Below, in pieces: positions 24,904-33,124 of a stretch of DNA of 47,084 bases (its first letter is position 1; the number at the start of each line of letters is the position of its first letter). The DNA comes from Candidatus Fermentibacterota bacterium (GTDB lineage Bacteria; Fermentibacterota; Fermentibacteria; Fermentibacterales; JCC-6): positions 1 through 47,084 of the forward strand of contig JAUVIR010000021.1 of NCBI GenBank assembly GCA_030592645.1, given 5' to 3'. The position numbers and the translations under genes are program-made. The notes beneath the pieces are model-generated. The model ran no database searches. It was not told the origin of the DNA and saw only the letters and a program-made list of their open reading frames with translations.

Positions 24904-25578
24904 TTACAGAACCGAATAATCCACCATCTCAGCAACGGAATGGTAAATACTCTGAATCATTTCAATATGAACGATATACTTGATCGGTCCAACGCCTGGC
25001 GCGTAGAAGTAATTAACGTAGGAATCCGGGAACTCGGGTTCCGTCTGCTGAATGTAGACACATTCATTAAAACTTCCTGCGGGAACCGTGATGGAAGTGT
25101 CAACAGATAGTACCGTCATGATCCTCGATGGAAATTCAGGGTCACTGTACCACCAGTCCCCGACAGTAAGGGGGTATTTCATCCATATCCTGTAGATTGA
25201 TACCGATGGTGAGTCGTAGGCTCTGATCACACTGTCCACCTCTGTAACGTAGTTGGCGCATATCAGCGTATCGGTGGAAATGGTTTGACCACCTATGGAG
25301 ATTTCCATAATTGAAGTTTCCTGCCAGTTGAAAAGCTGGAAGCCTTCGGAATGGGTTGTATCATCTGTGATGATCCAGCTGATTTCCCCTGAGATCTCCT
25401 GCAAGGGTAGAGAATCGGCAGTAAAGATACCGCTAAGCTGAAGATCCCAGGTGTTCCCTATGGTTAAGGGATAGTACTGCACGGCGCCGGTGGGACCGGA
25501 CGGACCGGTAGAGCTGTTTCCACAACTGATCAGTATAGAGATCAGGAGGATTATTAACGGGGATATTACTCTCTTCAT
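24904..25578 (-). CDS. Secreted lipoprotein, unknown
   Basis: About 224 residues. The ATG at 25578 is preferred because AGGAGATAATA precedes it; a longer frame from 25596 has no such site. The signal peptide MKRVISPLIILLISILISC ends in a lipobox with the lipidated cysteine, followed by a Gly/Ser/Pro linker (GNSSTGPSGPTG). The mature part begins with the motif YYPLTIGNTWDLQL, common at the start of secreted beta-sandwich proteins in FCB bacteria. It continues with strands up to FYAPGVGPIKYIV. It is probably exposed on the outer membrane or periplasmic. No enzyme motif is seen. Confidence 0.8.
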   Translation of the reverse strand: MKRVISPLIILLISILISCGNSSTGPSGPTGAVQYYPLTIGNTWDLQLSGIFTADSLPLQEISGEISWIITDDTTHSEGFQLFNWQETSIMEISIGGQTISTDTLICANYVTEVDSVIRAYDSPSVSIYRIWMKYPLTVGDWWYSDPEFPSRIMTVLSVDTSITVPAGSFNECVYIQQTEPEFPDSYVNYFYAPGVGPIKYIVHIEMIQSIYHSVAEMVDYSVL

Positions 25579-25644
25579 TATTATCTCCTGTACCATTCGA
25601 GAAAGCTGAAAGAATACTGCAAAATGAATATCCAGAAATTCATG

Positions 25645-26193
25645 CTACACCTGTCCTGGTGATTTCAATTTGAGGTACCTGTCCCGTTCGCTGAAAACGC
25701 AGCCGCAGTAAGGCTGCCTGTACATTTCCGCTTCCCGGGAAATCCGTATGGATTCTTTGTAGAACTCCCTGAAATCTCTGTAAATGAAACAAACTCCGCT
25801 TTTCTTTTCGGCCGACTTCCCGGCTTCAATTATGAATGACTGATTCTGGTAGGGGCTTACAGATAAAGTTGTGGAGAAATTCTTGATTCCAAGTTCCGCC
25901 GCTTTGCCGGCCGTAGCCGAAAGTCTGTCCAGAAAACAGGCATAACATCTGTTCTCAGCGTCCAGCAGCATCCTGATATTCTCCTCAAGCGGGTATTCCT
26001 CATCGATCTCAAGAGGGATATTCTTTGAATCGGCATACCCGGTAAGCGCTGCAAGCCTTCTCTCCCTCTCCTTCCAGGGGTGTATGTTTGGATTGTAGAA
26101 GAAGGCTGTTACTTCGAAACCTTCCTTCTGAAGCTGCTCGCAGACAACGGTCATGCAGGGTCCGCAGCATGCATGAAGGAGAAGCTCTTTCAC
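25645..26193 (-). CDS. queH: Epoxyqueuosine reductase QueH
   Basis: A 182-residue QueH (formerly DUF208) protein, the cobalamin-independent enzyme that reduces epoxyqueuosine to queuosine in tRNA. It carries the family cysteines: HACCGPC (about residues 7-13), the central CYACFLDRL and the late YCGCVF, which bind an Fe-S cluster and a second metal. The NPNIHPWKERERR block is typical. It starts with GTG, and GTGA overlaps the ruvB stop by four bases, so it is the last gene of the yebC-ruvCAB-queH group. Confidence 0.93.
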   Translation of the reverse strand: MKELLLHACCGPCMTVVCEQLQKEGFEVTAFFYNPNIHPWKERERRLAALTGYADSKNIPLEIDEEYPLEENIRMLLDAENRCYACFLDRLSATAGKAAELGIKNFSTTLSVSPYQNQSFIIEAGKSAEKKSGVCFIYRDFREFYKESIRISREAEMYRQPYCGCVFSERDRYLKLKSPGQV

Positions 26194-27221
26194 AGAGGAA
26201 GTTCTTCCTGACTGTTGTGTTTCAGGCCCAGATGGCGATACGCTTTGGAAGTTGTCATTCTGCCTCTGCTTGTCCGGTTGAGAAAACCTGATATCAGCAG
26301 ATACGGTTCCACAACATCGATCAGCGTATCCTTCTCTTCGTTAAGGGTCGCTGCCATAGCTGCTACCCCTACCGGACCACCTGCATACTGCTTGATTATG
26401 ACGCTGAGGTATTTGATATCCAGGCTGTCCAGCCCGGCTTCGTCTACACCATGAATATCCATGGCCTCGACAGCAACATCCTCGGTGATAGCACCCCTGC
26501 CCTCAACCTGGGCAAAATCCCTTGCCCTCTTGAGAAGTCTGTTGCAGATCCTGGGTGTGCCCCTTGACCGGAGAGCTATCGTTTCCGCTCCACCTTCAGT
26601 TATCTCAAGCTTGAGGATACCCGAAGATCTTCTGATTATTATTGCCAGCTCCGCGGCGTTGTAGAACTGCATGTGAAGAGATAAACCGAACCTGTTGCGG
26701 AGAGGGTTTGTTATAAGGCCCGCGCGGGTGGTAGCGCCAATGATCGTGAACTCAGCCAGGTCAAGCCTTACCGTCCTGGCATACGGTCCTGGATCCACCA
26801 CAATATCAATTTTGAAATCCTCCATTGCGGGATAAAGGTACTCCTCCACCACCCTGGGAAGCCTGTGGATCTCATCGATAAAAAGGATATCCCCCCGCTG
26901 AAGGTTGGTCAGTATCCCGACCAGGTCTGCCGCCCGCTCAAGCACGGGTCCGGAAGTACAGACCAACCCGGCGTTCATTTCGTGAGATACGATATTGGCC
27001 AGTGTGGTTTTGCCCAGACCCGGAGGACCGTGGAACAGAATGTGATCCAGAGGTTCTCCTCTCCCGAGGGCTGCCTTGATCGCGATTGACAGTTTCTGAA
27101 TGACCGCTTCCTGACCGACATATTCACTAAGGTTCTCAGGACGGAGGGAAGCAAGTGTCTTCTCATCGGCGATGTCATCGAACCTCTGGGATTCGCCGGA
27201 AACTATTGATTCTCTGCTCAC
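26190..27221 (-). CDS. ruvB: Holliday junction branch-migration helicase RuvB
   Basis: A 343-residue AAA+ motor that, with RuvA, drives branch migration during recombination and fork repair. It has Walker A GPPGLGKTT (about residues 65-73), Walker B ILFIDEIHRLPR, sensor 1 IGATTRAG, the arginine finger and sensor 2 region GTPRICNRLLKRARDFAQ, and the winged-helix C-terminus ending PYLLISGFLNRTSRGRMTT. It starts with GTG overlapping the ruvA stop by four bases. The length is normal. Confidence 0.98.
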   Translation of the reverse strand: MSRESIVSGESQRFDDIADEKTLASLRPENLSEYVGQEAVIQKLSIAIKAALGRGEPLDHILFHGPPGLGKTTLANIVSHEMNAGLVCTSGPVLERAADLVGILTNLQRGDILFIDEIHRLPRVVEEYLYPAMEDFKIDIVVDPGPYARTVRLDLAEFTIIGATTRAGLITNPLRNRFGLSLHMQFYNAAELAIIIRRSSGILKLEITEGGAETIALRSRGTPRICNRLLKRARDFAQVEGRGAITEDVAVEAMDIHGVDEAGLDSLDIKYLSVIIKQYAGGPVGVAAMAATLNEEKDTLIDVVEPYLLISGFLNRTSRGRMTTSKAYRHLGLKHNSQEELPL

Positions 27222-27817
27222 TGTCTGCTCCGAAGTTTCATAGCCCGCTTAACTATATCAGATGTCCGGGCTTCTTCCCCAAGTTCACCGCATGCTTTTT
27301 CAATAAGCTCAACAGCTTCAGCCACAGGCACTCCAAGTTGTTTCAGAACTGCTTCCGCCTCGCCGCCGGTTTCCAAAACGGTTTTTCCATACGGCATCGC
27401 TCCGTACATTTTCTTCATCTTTTCCTGCAGTCCCGCTACGATCTGTCTGGCTCTTTTCTTACCTATACCAGGCAGGGTCGTAAGGTAATCGTAATCCTCC
27501 GAAGCTATTGCCGAGGCAATTCTGTGAGGCGGTTTCTCAAGAGCTTTTATCGCAGCCTTCACTCCCACTCCTGAAACCGAAATGAACCTCTCGAAAAATT
27601 CTCTGTCCTGTACTTCCGGAAACCCGACTATAAGAGGGACAATGCGGTTCCCCTCCATCTGAAGATGCAAGTAGACCGGAATGTCAATCTCCTGCCCTGC
27701 AGATATATTTCTGAAGAAATAACCTGGAACCAGTATACGTACAACAACCGGACCTGTCCGCATATACACTGTGGAATCAGCTGTCTTTTCTACCGAGCCT
27801 CTTATACTTTCTATCAT
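27218..27817 (-). CDS. ruvA: Holliday junction DNA-binding protein RuvA
   Basis: About 199 residues. It binds the four-way junction and loads RuvB. The start is placed at the ATG at 27817 (MIESIRGSVEK), which fits the family's N-terminus; a GTG three codons upstream is possible. It has an OB-fold domain I, then two helix-hairpin-helix motifs (SVSGVGVKAAIKAL and LTTLPGIGKKRARQIVAGL), and domain III after a short linker (EAVLKQLGVPVAEAVELIEKAC). Its start lies inside ruvC by about 40 bases, a tight coupling. Confidence 0.96.
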   Translation of the reverse strand: MIESIRGSVEKTADSTVYMRTGPVVVRILVPGYFFRNISAGQEIDIPVYLHLQMEGNRIVPLIVGFPEVQDREFFERFISVSGVGVKAAIKALEKPPHRIASAIASEDYDYLTTLPGIGKKRARQIVAGLQEKMKKMYGAMPYGKTVLETGGEAEAVLKQLGVPVAEAVELIEKACGELGEEARTSDIVKRAMKLRSRQ

Positions 27818-28307
27818 TCTTTTCACTTTCGTAAGCGGCTATTGCAATTGCAAGCGCATCAGTAACATCATCCGGTTTGATCTCGGCGGTCAAACCCAGC
27901 AGATGTCTGACCATGCCCGCTACCTGTTCCTTGCCTGCTCTTCCATTACCCGTAACAAGTTTTTTTATCCTGGTTGCGGGCAGGGAAATAAGAGGCACCT
28001 GCCGCCTGGCGGCAGCAAGACAGAAGACACCCCTGGCATGCGCCATTTTAATTGCTGTAGCCGGATGCTTGTAATGTGAATAAATCTTCTCCAGCCCCAT
28101 GGCAACAGGTCTGTACTTATCAAGAACCTCAATTATTCCGCAATAGAGTTCATCCAGCCTTACCGGGAGAGGGTCGCCTGCTTTCGATCTTATCGCACCT
28201 CCATCAAGAAGCTCGATTGAACAAGCTTTGAACCGCAGCACTCCGTATCCTGTGGTGCCCAGCCCGGGGTCGACACCAAGATAGATAACTGATTCAGTCT
28301 CAGGCAA
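27777..28307 (-). CDS. ruvC: Crossover junction endodeoxyribonuclease RuvC
   Basis: A 176-residue resolvase of the RNase H fold that cuts Holliday junctions symmetrically. The catalytic acids are recognisable: Asp13 in YLGVDPGLGTTGYG, Glu in MGLEKIYSHYKHP, and the late Asp pair in KPDDVTDALAIAI. The start is a TTG directly abutting the yebC stop (TAG-TTG), with AGGAT upstream. The 3' end overlaps ruvA by about 40 bases. Confidence 0.96.
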   Translation of the reverse strand: MPETESVIYLGVDPGLGTTGYGVLRFKACSIELLDGGAIRSKAGDPLPVRLDELYCGIIEVLDKYRPVAMGLEKIYSHYKHPATAIKMAHARGVFCLAAARRQVPLISLPATRIKKLVTGNGRAGKEQVAGMVRHLLGLTAEIKPDDVTDALAIAIAAYESEKNDRKYKRLGRKDS

Positions 28308-29036
28308 CTATTCATCCTGCATTTCGAAATTGGTATGAATCGCCTGAACATCATCATTATCTTCAAGTATCTCAAGAAGTTCAAGAGCCTTGTGGGCTTC
28401 CTTTTCGCTTAATCCAATGTAGTTCTCCGGTTCCTTTGTAACCTCTGCGCTTTCAGGAATTACATTCATTTCCACCAGAGCGTTCTTCACATCGAATACA
28501 TCGGAGGGAGATGTGGAAGCGATGATCACTTCGTCAATTGTCTGCACATCTTCAAGACCTGCTTCAAGCCCGGCCTCAAGAACCTGATCCTCTGTGTACA
28601 GGGTCCCGTCAATGACTATCTTTCCAACCCTGCTGAACATATATGCAACACTGTTTCTTGAACCGAGATGACCGCCGTGTTTTCCCAGGATATGTCTTAT
28701 TTCAGCCGCTGTCCTGTTCTTGTTATCCGTCAGTACTTCGATAATTATTGCGACTCCGCCGGGACCGTAGGCTTCGTACGTCATCTCCTCGTATGTGATT
28801 CCCTCAAGGGCACCCGTACCTCTTTTAATAGCCCGTTCGATATTGTCCGAAGGCATATTATGGGATTTAGCGGTTTCGACCCCGACCCTTAATCGGGCGT
28901 TTGTTTCTATGTCTCCCCCGCCCTCCCTCGCGGCAACTGATATTTCCTTGACGAGCCTGCTGAAGATTTTACCTCTGGCTGCGTCAGCCTTCTGCTTCTT
29001 GTGCTTAATACTGCTCCATTTATTATGTCCTGACAT
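28308..29036 (-). CDS. yebC: YebC/PmpR family protein
   Basis: A 242-residue YebC family protein, described both as a DNA-binding regulator and, for some members, as a factor aiding translation of proline stretches. It starts with the invariant MSGHNKWSSIKHKKQKADAARGKIFSRL. GPGGVAIIIEVLTDNKNRTAAEIRHILGKHGG follows in the middle. The gene directly precedes ruvC, the classic arrangement in many phyla. GGAG lies upstream of the ATG. The 76-base gap before it could hold a promoter. Confidence 0.96.
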   Translation of the reverse strand: MSGHNKWSSIKHKKQKADAARGKIFSRLVKEISVAAREGGGDIETNARLRVGVETAKSHNMPSDNIERAIKRGTGALEGITYEEMTYEAYGPGGVAIIIEVLTDNKNRTAAEIRHILGKHGGHLGSRNSVAYMFSRVGKIVIDGTLYTEDQVLEAGLEAGLEDVQTIDEVIIASTSPSDVFDVKNALVEMNVIPESAEVTKEPENYIGLSEKEAHKALELLEILEDNDDVQAIHTNFEMQDE

Positions 29037-29112
29037 GCATTGCTCCTGTTCCGTAATACTTTCTGATTTACGTCATCTGCAATATCAACATTAGATATGC
29101 AGCCTTCAAAGG

Positions 29113-29820
29113 TCAAGAAGTAGGGTTAACCGGAAAAACCTTATCCTGTTTAAGTATATCATCGCAATCGTTTATCGCTTCAAGGAGTATTCCGATTTCT
29201 GAGCCGTTAATTCTGAGAACACTCTTATCGCGTGTACACCCGATCGCGTAGATGCTTGCTGAATGAATATCGATATCCAGGTCAACGGATGCAAGGTAAT
29301 CTGTTCTATTAACTTCAACACCCACCGCAACCGCACGAGCCAGTAATGCAGCGTCATCTTTCCCTACAGAACCGCCGATAACTCTGAATCGCTTTCCATT
29401 CTCTGTCTTTTCCGGAAGAAAGTTCTCTCTGTGCATTCTGACCCCGGTTGAGAGGACCAGACTCGTTGAAAATGCCGGAAAGATAAACCTGACATTGCGG
29501 GATCCGGAATCGGATTCCGTCAGCCCCATCTCCCTTCCGGTGAACACCCTGAATCCAGGAACGCCTGATGCTGATGATTCCCTGCGTGAAATACGGTCCC
29601 GCATGGTCACGGAAGCATCAACCTTCCAGAAAGGAAGCAGAACTGAATCGGAACCGCCAACCCGTACGAATTCAATATCGATCGGACTTAGACGTTCATC
29701 TGAAATCCAGCATCTGCCGCACTCACAACAGTAAAATATGACATCTGTGGGAAGTCCGTCCAGATCGCTGCCGCAATTGGAACACCTCAAAAGCGTAAGC
29801 TCCGAAAGATCATATCTCAT
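29113..29820 (-). CDS. Zinc-ribbon protein C (soluble member of cluster)
   Basis: A 235-residue protein without membrane segments. The N-terminus holds a cysteine-rich ribbon (C13, C16, then C31, C32, C34 and C37). It is followed by a 'VLLPFWKVDASVTMRD' motif that also occurs in the neighbouring gene product as 'VPFWHCSAQV'. A repeat of beta-strands and a C-terminal RINGSEIGILLEAIND helix complete it. It lies 21 bases after the stop of the middle zinc-ribbon gene, so it is the last gene of the four-gene cluster. No named family is recognised. The shared ribbon plus PFW motif suggests the three proteins are relatives acting together. Confidence 0.75.
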   Translation of the reverse strand: MRYDLSELTLLRCSNCGSDLDGLPTDVIFYCCECGRCWISDERLSPIDIEFVRVGGSDSVLLPFWKVDASVTMRDRISRRESSASGVPGFRVFTGREMGLTESDSGSRNVRFIFPAFSTSLVLSTGVRMHRENFLPEKTENGKRFRVIGGSVGKDDAALLARAVAVGVEVNRTDYLASVDLDIDIHSASIYAIGCTRDKSVLRINGSEIGILLEAINDCDDILKQDKVFPVNPTS

Positions 29821-29841
29821 GCCAGGGTATCCATCGTTGTA

Positions 29842-30918
29842 TTAATAGATAACATGATCGTTACCCCTGTCCGCTAATCTGCTGAGTATTTTGAGGAGAT
29901 GCCAGGTTCCGTAAGCAAGTGCACATAGAATAAGAATGATTATGGGAAGACAGCTTGATTGTCCTCTTCCTGCTGTTCTGTAGTTAAGTCTGCCGCTGAA
30001 AATCATATCAAGAGTGTAAGGCAGAATGCCGGCCCATAGCAGCGCCATGGCAACTGTGATTATCTTCCTGTCCTTGCCTGATGATGGAAATCTCCCCCTT
30101 AGAACACTACCTGAACGTCCATCAACAACTACCTGATATGATCCGGTATCGATCCTGAAATCGGTGATCCACAACGGATAATAGACAAGAGCATCCCGAT
30201 ACCCGGATACAACAACATATTCCCATCTCTCCTCAAGCCCGAAACCGACTCCGGTGCCCAGTCTGCTGAAATATCTGGCCGTCTGGGCATGGGCATCGGC
30301 AACGGTTACCAGAGGATCGACGAATACACCCTCTCTGGAGCCCTCATCCTGCAGGATCTCAAGACCATCGGGAAGTGCTGTACGCTGAATATCAAGCCCC
30401 TGAATGGAAAGCTGCGAATCCGCCGAAAGACTGGGGATTCCTAACGGTTCAAGGTCTGCAGCACTGATGTTCACGGTTCCGGAGAGCTGAATCTCCCGCT
30501 CCACAGCATTGGATCCGGTTCGAGTCTTGATCTTCCTGGTGACTGACACGGAAAAACCGGATTGAGACTGCCCTTCGTAAGATATGGTTGGAACTTCACT
30601 CTCATGGTAGACAGGTTCAACTCCCAGTACGTAGCCGTTTACCTGTGCGCTGCAGTGCCAGAAAGGTACATAATAGAGCACCGGTTTGCTCACCCTTGCA
30701 CGTTCAATGCTGCGGGGATTCACTCCCCTGAGCTCCCTGCGTACCGATCTTAGAACATCTATACCTGCTATCCTCGAAGGAAGCACATATCTGCGCACTG
30801 CATTTGAAAGCAGCAGACTGCTCGAACAGCTGGGGCAGACTGTATGTGTATCCCCCTCTCGAATACTGAGCGGTCCGGCGCATGATGGGCAGGTAAGGGC
30901 GACAGTTACTTTATTCAT
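29842..30918 (-). CDS. Zinc-ribbon membrane protein B
   Basis: About 358 residues from the ATG at 30918, which overlaps the upstream stop by one base (TAATG) behind CGGAGAT; a longer in-frame ATG at 30987 is less likely. The N-terminal ribbon is CPSC/CPSC (C10, C13, C28, C31). A soluble middle contains YYVPFWHCSAQVNGYVLG and, later, LVYYPLWITDFRIDTGSYQVVVDGRSGSVLRG. Two hydrophobic helices close the protein (ITVAMALLWAGILPYTLDMIF and LPIIILILCALAYGTWHLL). Orientation is unknown. The 'P-(F/L)-W ... VDG-SG' pattern recurs in the next protein. No function can be assigned. Confidence 0.78.
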   Translation of the reverse strand: MNKVTVALTCPSCAGPLSIREGDTHTVCPSCSSSLLLSNAVRRYVLPSRIAGIDVLRSVRRELRGVNPRSIERARVSKPVLYYVPFWHCSAQVNGYVLGVEPVYHESEVPTISYEGQSQSGFSVSVTRKIKTRTGSNAVEREIQLSGTVNISAADLEPLGIPSLSADSQLSIQGLDIQRTALPDGLEILQDEGSREGVFVDPLVTVADAHAQTARYFSRLGTGVGFGLEERWEYVVVSGYRDALVYYPLWITDFRIDTGSYQVVVDGRSGSVLRGRFPSSGKDRKIITVAMALLWAGILPYTLDMIFSGRLNYRTAGRGQSSCLPIIILILCALAYGTWHLLKILSRLADRGNDHVIY

Positions 30919-31619
30919 TATCTCCGGGCTTTCAACCTGTAATAAATGAGTGCCACTATCAGAGGTATAATTACCATGTATGTCCAAATCCCGGAAAGTG
31001 CTGACCGATCAAGACCCTTAGTAAGAAAATAAACGGGTAATGTAAAAACAAGACCTGCAGCAAGAGTCAGCAAAAATACCCTGTTTAGATTCTTTTTCGG
31101 ATCACACTGTTCTCCCAGAATTGATAACTCACCAATCAGCTTGCCGGATACACCGTCAACCAGCAGTCCCTCGCTGTATCCCTCCAGATTCAGCATGACA
31201 ATATAGAGCGGGTGAAAGATCACTCTGCCGCTGCTTCCCTCAGCTGTATCTCTGTTGAATGGTATCAGCTGATCGGGGGTAACCAAGCTTTCATCAAAGA
31301 CTTTCATGCTTCCGGAGGGGGGAATGTAATCCTCAAGGTCCTGCCAGGGCTGACTGAAGCAGGGTTGGAGCTTCCTTGCGGAAGATGTTCCTGTTTCCAG
31401 GTATGGAAAGAACTTTATTGCCACGGAAGAGACCTTGCCCGATGGAAACAGCCTCCTGACATGCTCTTCTGAAACGGATGGTTCCACCAGCGCCGGTGTA
31501 TTCTCCGGCGGGTCTACAATGATCCTGGCATCACAATACGGACAGCGCAGGAAGAAGTTGCTTTCCAGAACCACCTGCCGGGATCCACACTGTGTGCACC
31601 TAATCTTCACTTTTGCCAT
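30918..31619 (-). CDS. Zinc-ribbon membrane protein A
   Basis: A 233-residue protein with an N-terminal ribbon (C8, C11, C26, C29: CTQCGSRQ, then FLRCPYCDARI). It has a soluble middle with VIFHPLYIVMLNLEGYSEGLLVDGVSGKLIG, clearly related to the PLW...VDGRSG motif of protein B, and two C-terminal membrane helices (VFLLTLAAGLVFTLPVYFL and WTYMVIIPLIVALIYY). The start lies 20 bases inside the 3' end of the histidine-kinase-like gene and the stop overlaps the next start, so it is coupled on both sides. The function is unknown. Confidence 0.78.
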   Translation of the reverse strand: MAKVKIRCTQCGSRQVVLESNFFLRCPYCDARIIVDPPENTPALVEPSVSEEHVRRLFPSGKVSSVAIKFFPYLETGTSSARKLQPCFSQPWQDLEDYIPPSGSMKVFDESLVTPDQLIPFNRDTAEGSSGRVIFHPLYIVMLNLEGYSEGLLVDGVSGKLIGELSILGEQCDPKKNLNRVFLLTLAAGLVFTLPVYFLTKGLDRSALSGIWTYMVIIPLIVALIYYRLKARR

Positions 31620-33099
31620 CCTTCGGCCTTGACCATGCGTTCTCCGTAACGGCCGCTATGATGATATCACTCCCCAAAGGTCTTCTTACGAACACTACAT
31701 TCGATTCATGATTATCGGGTATATGGTAAGATTCATTAATAACCGCTATAACACCCTGTTCCGAGACTGGTGAACCTTTGAAATGATCGATTTCCGACAT
31801 GTACAGATCGTAATCGATCAACAGCAGATTATATTCCGAAGCCTCCTTACGCGCTTTAATCAAATCATTCTTTATACTATCCGCAGTCAGCTGAAATACG
31901 GTGCAGCCGATAGCCTCGAGTATAAATTCAAGGTGCGAAGTCTCCTCCTCAGAAAATCCGGTAATTGAGACCCTCGGAAAAACATCCCCTATTGTCTCAG
32001 TTACTATATTTCTGGCTGAAGGGAGGTATACCGTAAACTTGGAACCTGAACCAAGCTCAGAACCAACAACAATATAACCATGATAGGTGTTCACTATTGA
32101 GTAAACCGCAGATAAGCCAAGCCCCCCCTGCTGACGTTTGGTGGAGTAGAATGGATCATAAATTCTGGTCAGGTTTTTCTCCGAAATACCGCACCCGTCG
32201 TCACTGATGGATATCATAACGTAGCTTCCGGCGATTATTGGTTTCATATCTTCAGGTAGATCGATCCTGCAGGCTGTAACTCTTATAGTGCCGCTGCCGC
32301 TTGTGGCCTCACCGGCATTCATAAGAAGGTTAAGGACTATCTGCTGTGCAAGTCCCGGCGGAACACCTGCATATCCCGTCCTGTCCGGGTAAGCCAGTTT
32401 TATATCCAATCCGGGAAATGAAGCGGTAAAGATGGAAAGGCTGCTCCCGATAATATTCCCGACAAGACAGATATCCGCTGCGGGCTCCGCTGCAGCTTCT
32501 GTGGATGTGAGGCTGGATACCATTGAACTGATCCTGCTTATTATCTTCTTTGAATCACGAATAGATCTGAAAACGGAAGCTTTATCCTTATGGTTTCTGC
32601 CTATTCCGGACAGGCGCGCTAGAAGAACAGTAAGAAGATCATCGAGTCTGCCTGCGATTCCTCCGGCAAGAGCCCTTATGGTCTCCGCTTTCTGACTCGC
32701 CTGGAGAGCAGTATCTATAAGCCATCTTGAGCTTACATTCCTGAAAACAAGACCCTCAATGACATTGGAACCCTTGCGGGAATCATCGGAGAGGAAAACA
32801 CCGCCCCTTACAAGTGTTTCATCTCCATCCCGGCTAATGATGACGGCAGCAACAGGGAAATTGTAATATCCATCCCGGGAAAGGATTTCATTCATGTCTT
32901 CAATAAGTGGTTCCCGTGTGTACTGATCGGCAAAGACACAGATTTCCCACAAATCCTTCCCCGCAGCACCGGAAGCGCTGAATCCCGTAAGATTCTCCGC
33001 TTCCGGATTCATGAAGGATATTTTCCCGTTGGGATTAACAAGTACAACAGCATCCGTGACCGCGGATAGAAGATTCCGGATTCCACCAGGCGGCTTCAT
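31600..33099 (-). CDS. PAS / histidine-kinase-like protein lacking the phospho-acceptor His
   Basis: A 499-residue cytosolic protein. An N-terminal PAS domain (VTDAVVLVNPNGKISFMNPEAENLTGF, residues about 12-125) precedes a DHp-like segment and an intact-looking HATPase_c domain: N-box NLLMNAGEA, G1 DDGCGI, F-box YDPFYSTK, G2 GGLGLS. The H-box, normally LAGGIAHDFNNLLT, reads LAGGIAGRLDDLLT: the histidine is Gly150. The C-terminal about 120 residues look like a receiver-type fold (LLLIDYDLYMSEI, ending VVFVRRPLGSDII). Autophosphorylation by the standard route is therefore unlikely. It could be an ATP-binding sensor or scaffold. It begins 25 bases after the M14 peptidase and overlaps the zinc-ribbon gene by 20 bases. 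Confidence 0.85.
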   Translation of the reverse strand: MKPPGGIRNLLSAVTDAVVLVNPNGKISFMNPEAENLTGFSASGAAGKDLWEICVFADQYTREPLIEDMNEILSRDGYYNFPVAAVIISRDGDETLVRGGVFLSDDSRKGSNVIEGLVFRNVSSRWLIDTALQASQKAETIRALAGGIAGRLDDLLTVLLARLSGIGRNHKDKASVFRSIRDSKKIISRISSMVSSLTSTEAAAEPAADICLVGNIIGSSLSIFTASFPGLDIKLAYPDRTGYAGVPPGLAQQIVLNLLMNAGEATSGSGTIRVTACRIDLPEDMKPIIAGSYVMISISDDGCGISEKNLTRIYDPFYSTKRQQGGLGLSAVYSIVNTYHGYIVVGSELGSGSKFTVYLPSARNIVTETIGDVFPRVSITGFSEEETSHLEFILEAIGCTVFQLTADSIKNDLIKARKEASEYNLLLIDYDLYMSEIDHFKGSPVSEQGVIAVINESYHIPDNHESNVVFVRRPLGSDIIIAAVTENAWSRPKDGKSED

Positions 33100-33124
33100 G
33101 CAGAATGTATCTCTGTATCAATCA

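Noticed and set aside
29842-30987. Longer start for zinc-ribbon protein B at 30987
   Set aside because: It would overlap the upstream gene by 70 bases and place the ribbon 23 residues in. The ATG at 30918 has CGGAGAT upstream and a TAATG junction.
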